Assembly (NCBI GenBank): GCA_014879565.1
Contig: JACSRW010000032.1
Span: 62,001 to 126,000 of the forward strand
Source: Chitinophagaceae bacterium
Lineage (GTDB): Bacteria > Bacteroidota > Bacteroidia > Chitinophagales > Chitinophagaceae
Direction of reading: 5' to 3'
Length of the DNA stretch: 64,000 nucleotides
Shown here: positions 57,628 through 64,000 of the stretch, piece after piece
How the letters are laid out: the number at the start of each line of letters is the position of its first letter
Position numbering within the stretch: position 1 is the first letter of the stretch
Translations under genes and position numbers: made by a program
Notes under the pieces: generated by a model
Seen by the model: only the letters and a program-made list of their open reading frames with translations
The model's database searches: none
Told to the model about the DNA's origin: nothing

Positions 57628-59652
57628 TCAGCGGATCAGGGTCACGGTTCCCTTGCGGAAAACCTCCTGGCCCGTGTCCCTGTGCTTATAACTGAGCATC
57701 CAGACAAAGACTCCGGTACGTTGCGGTTCACCCCGGAACCGGCCATCCCATTTCTCCTGCCAGTTACGCGACTGGAATACCAGCTGGCCCCAGCGGTTGT
57801 ACACCCGGAAGTCGTAGTTATCGGCCTTAAAGGCATTATGCGGGTGAAAGAAATCATTCAGCCCGTCATTATTGGGGGTAAAGGCGCTGGGCACCTCAAT
57901 CCGGCAAAAATCAAGCACACGGACAATTTTACGGGCACTGTCGGTACAGCCCAGGCTGTTATTCCGGGCCAGTAATTTCACCGTGTAATAGGCTTCCACA
58001 TTCCGGGCCGGGAAAAAATAGGGGGGCGGGTCTTTATCTGTACTGCTGCCGGTAACATCATATTTCCAGAGCCAGGAATCCACTATTCCGGTGCTGGTGT
58101 TCTCCACGATCAGGGGATCTTCCGGACAGATAATATCCGGGATATTAAATGACGCTTTTACTTCATTATTCAGCACCAGTTCCAGGGAAGCAGTATCGGT
58201 GCAGGTGCCATTGCTGACTATCAGTTCAATAGTATTGGTGCTGATAGCGGGGAAGCGAACACCCTGGCTGGGTGTCGTGGAACGGATGGAATTATTAATA
58301 TTCCAGTTCCAGCTGTTCACCCCGTGCGCCCCGTCATGGCTGAAGAGGTAACTGTTTTCCAGGCAGCCCAGTGTACTCGTATAAGTGAAATCTGCATTCA
58401 CCGTATCGGCCGCCGTAAAAGACAATGTGTGTTCCGGCATCTCCTGTCCGCATTCATCCAGTATCACGCTGCCATCGTTGCCCGCGCGCAGGGTGAGCTG
58501 ATAGGTACCTCCGTTGTATACAGGCCGGGTGAATCTGACAATGGCAATATCCGATTTACCGTTGACACAGCGTCCGTAGGCGGTGGCGACCGTCAGCGGG
58601 GAGGGGCCGGTTACGAGGAAATCACTTCCGTCGCTGCTGATGGTATTGCAGGCAATTTTTTTGGGAAAATAAACGATCACCGAATCACTGGCACAGCCGG
58701 CCTTGCCCACACTGTCGGCAAATATCGGTTGCGGGATCGCATAGAAAAAGGATACCTGTTCATTCTGGGGGATGGCCCGGCCGCAGTTATCCAGCAGGGT
58801 ATTATTGTCAGTACCGTTTTTGATCAGCAACTGGTAATTGTTATTGGTCAAAGGTGCGGAAAGCGTGAGGACGATTTCATCAAAGTCAAAACCAAAGGCA
58901 CAGGAGTCAGGTACGGCCGAAATCACATTGGCAACTGCCGGCAGGATACTGAATTCTGTGCCGGTGGCGGTGAAACTGTTACAACGGACTTTTTTATTCA
59001 GTTTGACCGTGATTTTGGTGCCGTCACAATCCGGTTTGGCACTTACCAGGTGAGGTTCCAGGGGGTCTGTAATCACCGCGGTGCCGCCAGTGAAAGAAAG
59101 GTTATAACCGCTTTGTGTATCGGTAAAGTGGCTGACCAGAAGAATGTATTCATGCCCCTGAATCAGGGTCGGCATTTGCGCAAAAGTGGGGGCATTGGCT
59201 GCCGGATCGGATCCGCACTGAATACCGGTGGTCCCGGTGGCCGAAGCGCCGGTCGGACCATAGGTGCCGGACCAGTTACCGGTTACGATCATTGAGGTGT
59301 TTAAATATATATCATTCACATTACGACCAGTTACATCATAAAGTTGCCAGTCATAATCTTCATTTGCAGCGAGTGGCGTAATAGTGAATCCTAATGTACC
59401 TCCCACAAAGCAGGTAAACCTGTAGAAGAAAGGATTGCGATCAGGATAACCTGGCGCACAACCTGTAACCGGAACTTGCTGGTTATTGATGCATAAAGGG
59501 ACAGTCAGTTGTTGAAAAACGGATGTACCACATACCGGAAAAGCTGTTGAGGGGGTTTGGCCCAGAGTGGTACAGGGCTGGGCGTTTACTTCACATGAAA
59601 TGAAGAAACTGATAACCAGGATTAGTATATATGTTATTGACTTTAATCGCAT
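57628..59652 (-). CDS. T9SS type B cargo protein with PKD-like domain
   Basis: A 674-residue protein; start at 59652 gives signal peptide MRLKSITYILILVISFFISCEVNAQ. It contains a long Cys-paired N-terminal beta region (PLCINNQQVPVTGCAPGYPDRN, residues 45-200), three related units each ending in an extended CG/DNCGRAIP/CGQEMPE motif (around 300, 400, 450), a PKD-like domain near 470-570 (HGAHGVNSWNWNINNS, PPYFFPARNVEAYYTV) and the type B sorting domain (VPSAFTPNNDGLNDFFHP ... KGTVTLIR). It should be exported by T9SS and anchored at the surface. The same tail ends the protein at 49024. No enzyme motif is visible. Confidence 0.86.
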   Translation of the reverse strand: MRLKSITYILILVISFFISCEVNAQPCTTLGQTPSTAFPVCGTSVFQQLTVPLCINNQQVPVTGCAPGYPDRNPFFYRFTCFVGGTLGFTITPLAANEDYDWQLYDVTGRNVNDIYLNTSMIVTGNWSGTYGPTGASATGTTGIQCGSDPAANAPTFAQMPTLIQGHEYILLVSHFTDTQSGYNLSFTGGTAVITDPLEPHLVSAKPDCDGTKITVKLNKKVRCNSFTATGTEFSILPAVANVISAVPDSCAFGFDFDEIVLTLSAPLTNNNYQLLIKNGTDNNTLLDNCGRAIPQNEQVSFFYAIPQPIFADSVGKAGCASDSVIVYFPKKIACNTISSDGSDFLVTGPSPLTVATAYGRCVNGKSDIAIVRFTRPVYNGGTYQLTLRAGNDGSVILDECGQEMPEHTLSFTAADTVNADFTYTSTLGCLENSYLFSHDGAHGVNSWNWNINNSIRSTTPSQGVRFPAISTNTIELIVSNGTCTDTASLELVLNNEVKASFNIPDIICPEDPLIVENTSTGIVDSWLWKYDVTGSSTDKDPPPYFFPARNVEAYYTVKLLARNNSLGCTDSARKIVRVLDFCRIEVPSAFTPNNDGLNDFFHPHNAFKADNYDFRVYNRWGQLVFQSRNWQEKWDGRFRGEPQRTGVFVWMLSYKHRDTGQEVFRKGTVTLIR

Positions 59653-59702
59653 GTTTTCAGACCGTGTACAAGCAGACAATTTTCCGGGGAGAATCGTTGC
59701 TT

Positions 59703-60809
59703 TTATGCAAGGCAATATAGTTTGCCCGGCAAAGATAATACCACACTCTGTAATTCCAGATTCAGCAGAGCCCGGGCCACCTGGCCGCTGCTGAGTCCGC
59801 TCCGCTGATTGATTTCATCAACAGGCATCCCCTTTGTGTCGTGTAAAATCTCCGCGATTATTTTTTCCTCCGGGCTCATTTCTATAAACAGGGATCGTTG
59901 GATTCTCTTCTCTTTTTCCTTCGGGGTTTGGGATTGCCATCCCAGGTTTTCAAGCAGATCAGCAGTATCACGAAACAATTGTGCCCGGTTACTGCGGATC
60001 AGTTCATTGCAGCCTTCGCTTTTGGGATCGGTAACCTTTCCCGGCAGGGCAAACACATCCCGGTTGTATCCGTTTGCCAGGTCAGCGGTGATCATACTGC
60101 CGCCTTTAATACCGGTTTCCATGACAATGGTTACATCGGTCATGCCAGCCACAATGCGGTTCCTTGCCGGAAAATTGTGCTTGTCTGGTTTGGTGCCCAG
60201 CCTGAACTCAGTCAGCAGGGCTCCTTTTTCCTGGCTGATTTCTTTGGCCAGGCCTGCATGCGCGGACGGGTAGATCTGATCCAGTCCGTGTGCCAGCACG
60301 CCAATGGTGGGCAGGTTTTTTTTCAGCGCGCTCCGGTGAGCGATGGCATCAATCCCGTAAGCCAGACCGCTGACGATGGATACCCCGGCCGTGGCCAGCT
60401 CTGTTACCAGTTTTTCGGTTTGCTGACGGCCGTATTCACTGTTGTGACGGGTGCCGATAATGGCGGCCATCCTGGATGCATTGAGGTCGGCCTCTCCGTA
60501 CTGGTATAAAAGTGTCGGACTGTCATAACAGTTCAGCAATCTTTTGGGATAAGCCGGATTGGTCAGAAAAAGCGGGGTGATTTTTTTTTGCTGAATAAGG
60601 CTGATTTCCTTTTCGGCCAGGTGAAAATCACGGAATGAACGGATAGCGGCGGCACGAACCGGTCCGATTCCTTCCAGCTTCTCCAGAAAGTTTTTCCGGG
60701 CCCGGAAAATTTCTTCCGGCTCGCAATGCTGTAAAAGGATTTTTGCCTGTACTGCGCCAATCTGCGGTACCAGGGTCAGCGCAATCTGATAGAGTAACTC
60801 TTCTTGCAT
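59703..60809 (-). CDS. dprA: DNA-processing protein DprA/Smf
   Basis: A 368-residue protein. An N-terminal helix-hairpin-helix/SAM-like region (ALTLVPQIGAVQAKILLQHCEPEEIF, EGIGPVRAAAIRSF) precedes the Rossmann-like DprA domain: AAIIGTRHNSEYGRQQTEKLV near residue 112, GVSIVSGLAYGIDAIAH, PARNRIVAGMTDVTIVMETGIKGGSMITADLANGYNRDVFALPG. The end has a winged-helix domain (EINQRSGLSSGQVARALLNLEL). DprA loads RecA on incoming single-stranded DNA during natural transformation. A promoter box lies 16 nt upstream. Confidence 0.93.
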   Translation of the reverse strand: MQEELLYQIALTLVPQIGAVQAKILLQHCEPEEIFRARKNFLEKLEGIGPVRAAAIRSFRDFHLAEKEISLIQQKKITPLFLTNPAYPKRLLNCYDSPTLLYQYGEADLNASRMAAIIGTRHNSEYGRQQTEKLVTELATAGVSIVSGLAYGIDAIAHRSALKKNLPTIGVLAHGLDQIYPSAHAGLAKEISQEKGALLTEFRLGTKPDKHNFPARNRIVAGMTDVTIVMETGIKGGSMITADLANGYNRDVFALPGKVTDPKSEGCNELIRSNRAQLFRDTADLLENLGWQSQTPKEKEKRIQRSLFIEMSPEEKIIAEILHDTKGMPVDEINQRSGLSSGQVARALLNLELQSVVLSLPGKLYCLA

Positions 60810-60825
60810 AAGGATAAGGTGGCCC

Positions 60826-60833
60826 CAAATATA
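60826..60833 (-). promoter_or_regulatory. TATATTTG promoter box for dprA
   Basis: On the minus strand this is a perfect TAnnTTTG box 16 nt before the ATG at 60809; GTTG lies 19 bp further upstream, one base off the TTTG consensus. Confidence 0.48.
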
Positions 60834-60851
60834 GGGGAGCGGGGGAGGAAT

Positions 60852-62771
60852 TCAACGGCTGATGATTTTCAGCTCGGTCCGGCGATTCCGGGCCCGGCCT
60901 GCTTCGGTCTGGTTGCCGGCAACCGGCTTTGTTTCCCCGTATCCTTTAGCGATAAGCCGCTGGGGAGCAATATTATTACTGACAAGGTAGGCGGTTACTG
61001 CTTTGGCCCGGTTCAGACTCAATTGCATGTTGTCAGCCGGTTTTCCCACATTATCCGTATGTCCGCTGATTTCAATTTTCAATCCTGGATTTTCGGTAAG
61101 CAGTTTAACCAGTTTATCCAGTTCTGTTTGGGATGCTGGTTTCAGCTCAGCCCGGTTGACATCAAAGAATATATTGTTCAGCACCACACTGGCATTCATT
61201 TCAATCGGCTGCAACTGAATATTTTTTTCATAGGTACTGTCAAGTTCGCCACCGCGCAGGGAAAAATTGCCGGAGTAGAACAGGTAGCCTTTCCGGTTGA
61301 TATGAAAGGCGTAGTCCCGGCCTACCGGCAGGGTGACGAGATAGTCTCCGTTTTCATCGGTGTACACTTTGGTGACAACAAGGTTGCTGTCCAGGTCAAC
61401 CAGTTCTGCTGTTACCGGCAAACCGGCACCTGTTTTACTATCCGTTACCCGCCCTTTTACCCATAGGGTTTTCATGGGCCGGATAGCCGGCCGGAGATCA
61501 AACTTGTATATATCCAGTCCGCCGTGACTGTCTGCCCGGTCGCTGGCATAGTAGGCCGTGATTCCATTGGCCGCAATAAACAGGGTGCCTTCCCGGTCAA
61601 TGGTATTGATCGGATACCCCAGGTTCACGGGTCGGGTCCAGGTATTATGGGCGCTTCGTCTGACATAAAACAAATCTTCATCTCCGTATCCCGGCCAGAA
61701 GTCAGAGGTGAAGTATAAGGTCTGGTTATCGGCATGTATAAACGGACATTGTTCGTCTCCGGGTGTATTCACATCCGGTCCCAGGTTTTCGGGTCTTCCC
61801 CATTTGCCGTTTTCATTCTGGCGAATGACATATATATCACTTCCTCCATATCCGCCGAAGCGGCGGCTGACAAAATAGAGTTCCCGTTTGTCGGGGGATA
61901 AACAGGGCTGGGCATCCCACTGATCGGTATTAATACCCGGACCCAGGTTAATGGCTTCGCTCCATCCCTTACCGGTTTTGTAGGAAATATAGAGATCACA
62001 GCCGCCCATGCCATCGGGGCGGTAACAGCCGGTGAATACAAGCCATTGCCCGTCCTGGGAAATATTCTGCGCACCTTCGTTTTGTTCTGTATTTACGTTG
62101 CCTTCCATGGGCCGCGCTTTAAACCAGGTGCTGTCATCTTTTTTTATGCTGAAAAAAAAGTCTTCGTTTTTATGCTGCAGTTTGCGGGTGAAAGCCAGTT
62201 CCTTCCCGTCTACGGTGAGACAGGGAAAATATTCAGATTCGGCAGAGTTAATACTGTCACCCAGATTGACCGGGGCAAAAACATAATTTTTATCCGGATT
62301 TTTATTGGCAAAATCAACCGCAAATTCATAGTTCATTTTCCTTTTCAGTAAACGCTCCAGGGTAAGCGGGTTGGCCGGTTTCTTTTTTTCATAGAGGACA
62401 TTCACGGCCGCCAGGGCTTCTTCAAAACGGCCGAGTCCGGCCAGGTTAACGGAATAAGGCAGTTTTTCATTCAGGGTATATACGGAATCAATGGCAAAGG
62501 CTTTTTCAGAACAATCAATGGCTGCCTTGTAATTTTTCAGGCTTCCGTAAAGGTTGGCCAGGGCCATCCAGGCATCCGCAAAGCCGGGATCTGTTTTAAC
62601 GGCCTGTTGCAGTAACCCGATGGCACTGGCTGTGTGCCCGTCCTGTGCCCGTTCGTAAGCCTGGTCAAAAAGCTGCTTCGCTTTTTTATTCACCTTATCG
62701 GGGTCATAAGGCTGGGAATAGCCTGCTGTGCCAAGGAGAAGGGTTACCAGGATCAGGGAAAAATAGTTCAT
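60852..62771 (-). CDS. PorE-like protein: TPR, beta-propeller, CRD-like and OmpA domains
   Basis: A 639-residue exported protein with signal peptide MNYFSLILVTLLLGTAGYSQ. Domains in order: TPR-like helices (residues 25-150: KKAKQLFDQAYERAQDGHTAS, GFADAWMALANLYGSLKNY), a WD40/PD40 beta-propeller (about 170-420: TVDGKELAFTRKLQ, SQDGQWLVFTGCYRPDG, SPDKRELYFVSRR, HADNQTLYFTSDF), a carboxypeptidase-regulatory-like domain (KGRVTDSKTGAGLPVTAELVD, 435-505) and an OmpA domain with intact HTD and LSLNRA motifs near 570-600. This order matches PorE of the T9SS, which links the secretion complex to peptidoglycan; other OmpA proteins share it, so the assignment is likely rather than certain. Confidence 0.75.
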   Translation of the reverse strand: MNYFSLILVTLLLGTAGYSQPYDPDKVNKKAKQLFDQAYERAQDGHTASAIGLLQQAVKTDPGFADAWMALANLYGSLKNYKAAIDCSEKAFAIDSVYTLNEKLPYSVNLAGLGRFEEALAAVNVLYEKKKPANPLTLERLLKRKMNYEFAVDFANKNPDKNYVFAPVNLGDSINSAESEYFPCLTVDGKELAFTRKLQHKNEDFFFSIKKDDSTWFKARPMEGNVNTEQNEGAQNISQDGQWLVFTGCYRPDGMGGCDLYISYKTGKGWSEAINLGPGINTDQWDAQPCLSPDKRELYFVSRRFGGYGGSDIYVIRQNENGKWGRPENLGPDVNTPGDEQCPFIHADNQTLYFTSDFWPGYGDEDLFYVRRSAHNTWTRPVNLGYPINTIDREGTLFIAANGITAYYASDRADSHGGLDIYKFDLRPAIRPMKTLWVKGRVTDSKTGAGLPVTAELVDLDSNLVVTKVYTDENGDYLVTLPVGRDYAFHINRKGYLFYSGNFSLRGGELDSTYEKNIQLQPIEMNASVVLNNIFFDVNRAELKPASQTELDKLVKLLTENPGLKIEISGHTDNVGKPADNMQLSLNRAKAVTAYLVSNNIAPQRLIAKGYGETKPVAGNQTEAGRARNRRTELKIISR

Positions 62772-62840
62772 AATAATGATGCTGCCGCAGGACGAATCTA
62801 CTGGAAAAAAATGCCAAACCGGAGAGGTAATTGTTAAAAC

Positions 62841-63461
62841 TCAGGGCACCTGTATATACTTATGGACCTGCAGGCTCAGTTCCCATCGGGGATGGGCCTT
62901 GATGTATTCCACGATCTGCGGAGTGATTTCGGCTGATTTGTCCCACTCGGGTTGCAGGTAAAGTTTACAGGCCGGGTTTACCTGCCCGGCCCATTCCTCG
63001 GCCCAGGCAAAATCGGATTTATGAAATATTACCACTTTCAGTTCATACACAAAGGGCAGGATAGCGGGCAGCGGTTTCCTGAACTTTTTCGGGGAAAGAC
63101 AGACCCAGTCCCAGTGCCCGCTTAGAGGGTGCGCGCCGGAGGTTTCAATATGCGTCCGGATCCCGGCAGCCTGCAGGGCCGAAGTCAGGGTATCCAGGTT
63201 ATGCATCAGGGGTTCACCGCCGGTGATAACGGCCAGGGGGGCCGGTGTGTCTTTTACAAACTGAACAAGCTCATCCGGTGTATAACGGGGATGTATATCC
63301 GCATTCCAGCTGTCTTTTACATCACACCATACACAGCCCACATCGCAGCCTCCCAGGCGGATAAAATAAGCGGCTTTTCCCTGGTGGTATCCTTCTCCCT
63401 GCAGGGTGTAAAAATGTTCCATTACCGGAAGGGTAAGGGCCGTATGGGTCTCGCTGTTCAT
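62841..63461 (-). CDS. queE: 7-carboxy-7-deazaguanine synthase
   Basis: A 206-residue radical SAM enzyme. The start reads MEHFYTLQGEGYHQGKAAYFIRLGGCDVGCVWCD: the cluster motif has Cys-x3-Cys-x2-Cys spacing (GGCDVGCVWCD near residues 33-43), followed by GGEPLMHNL (SAM site) and the substrate strand THIETSGAHPLSG. It turns 6-carboxytetrahydropterin into 7-carboxy-7-deazaguanine in queuosine synthesis. queD and folE are at 30.2-31.2 kb. It ends 6 bp from the folD stop on the same strand; folD lies upstream. Confidence 0.93.
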   Translation of the reverse strand: MNSETHTALTLPVMEHFYTLQGEGYHQGKAAYFIRLGGCDVGCVWCDVKDSWNADIHPRYTPDELVQFVKDTPAPLAVITGGEPLMHNLDTLTSALQAAGIRTHIETSGAHPLSGHWDWVCLSPKKFRKPLPAILPFVYELKVVIFHKSDFAWAEEWAGQVNPACKLYLQPEWDKSAEITPQIVEYIKAHPRWELSLQVHKYIQVP

Positions 63462-63467
63462 TCCCGG

Positions 63468-64000
63468 TTAATTTTTTTGCATACAGGAACGATAGGTGTT
63501 TTTCATCAGGGCGGCGATGGTCATGGGGCCTACACCACCCGGTACCGGGGTGATCCAGCTGCATTTGGGTGCCACAAGATCGAAGTCCACATCGCCTTTA
63601 AGCCGGAACCCGCTTTTTTTAGCCGGATCTTCCATCCGGGTGATTCCGACATCAATGACGATGGCGCCCTCTTTTACCATTTCGGCTGTAATGAATCCCG
63701 GTTTTCCCAGGGCTGCCACGATGATATCGGCCTGCTGGCAGAAATACCGGATGTCTTTCGTTTTGGAGTGGCAGACCGTAACCGTACAGTTGCCGGGATT
63801 ACTGTTGCCGCTGAGCAGTATACTCATAGGTCGGCCAACAATATTACTGCGCCCCACTACCACAGCATGTTTGCCGGCGGTGTCAATTTTGTAATGGGCC
63901 AGCAGGAGCATGATTCCATGCGGAGTGGCCGGAACAAAAGTGGGAAGTCCCTGTACCATATTGCCCACATTCACGGGATGAAAGCCATCCACATCTTTGT
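63468..64000 (-). CDS. folD: methylenetetrahydrofolate dehydrogenase/cyclohydrolase FolD, C-terminal part (partial)
   Basis: The gene runs off the right edge of the window; about 177 residues, the C-terminal two thirds, are present. They include [30 protein letters not shown], the NADP-binding [50 protein letters not shown] and [15 protein letters not shown], all typical of FolD. The enzyme interconverts methylene-, methenyl- and formyl-tetrahydrofolate. It reads toward queE, only 6 bp away, so folD and queE likely share a transcript. Confidence 0.93.
   Translation of the reverse strand, partial: KDVDGFHPVNVGNMVQGLPTFVPATPHGIMLLLAHYKIDTAGKHAVVVGRSNIVGRPMSILLSGNSNPGNCTVTVCHSKTKDIRYFCQQADIIVAALGKPGFITAEMVKEGAIVIDVGITRMEDPAKKSGFRLKGDVDFDLVAPKCSWITPVPGGVGPMTIAALMKNTYRSCMQKN

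Noticed and set aside
58324-59295. 323-residue open frame antisense to the type B T9SS protein
   Set aside because: The minus-strand protein has a signal peptide and sorting domain; the plus-strand frame is a by-product.

Overview
This 64 kb window is chromosomal DNA from a Bacteroidota bacterium, most likely of the Chitinophagaceae/Chitinophagia type. Supporting signs are a giant SprA gene next to ruvA, four exported proteins with type IX secretion (T9SS) C-terminal signals (two of type A, two of the gliding-motility type B), a PorE-like OmpA protein, the bamD-rpoZ-coaBC-DUF4835-DUF4296 block, menaquinone synthesis through futalosine (mqnB-mqnD), and several TAnnTTTG promoter boxes. No phage, insertion sequence, CRISPR array, rRNA or tRNA was found. 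Most of the window is ordinary core genome of moderate GC.

Layout. 1-8.4 kb: the end of a TonB-dependent receptor, two DUF5689 lipoproteins, a large repetitive T9SS cargo protein and, converging on it, an exported DNase-I-fold enzyme. Together these look like a surface locus for nucleic acid or another phosphorylated polymer. 8.4-18.4 kb: recJ, a polyprenyl diphosphate synthase, an abundant-type OmpA protein, bamD-rpoZ, coaBC-DUF4835-DUF4296 and a two-subunit CoA-transferase. 18.4-26.4 kb: a signalling island with two parallel cassettes of [multi-TM membrane protein - membrane-anchored histidine kinase - NarL-type regulator], two further orphan NarL-type regulators, a methyltransferase, and two long intergenic regions carrying a shared repeat. 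26.4-39.9 kb: a class IV aminotransferase, photolyase, mqnD/mqnB, a QueD/PTPS-folE pair, fabD, a four-gene operon (gamma-family PLP enzyme, serine hydrolase, D-aminoacylase-like enzyme, GNAT), DinB, fabH and ruvA. 39.9-64 kb: sprA, a secreted unknown, an SDR, a PKD-type T9SS protein, an alpha/beta hydrolase, lnt, tonB, a SIMPL protein, guaB, a second type B T9SS protein, dprA, the PorE-like protein, queE and the end of folD.

The parts most worth a second look are the signalling island and the DUF5689/exported-nuclease locus. In the island the sensor-like membrane genes are visibly AT-rich against GC-richer kinase and regulator genes. One overlaps its kinase by 104 bp, the other has no ATG start, and the intergenic DNA holds palindromes, TTTACGC motifs, a candidate small RNA and a duplicated element of about 200 bp. 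All functional calls come from reading motifs by eye; no database search was run.
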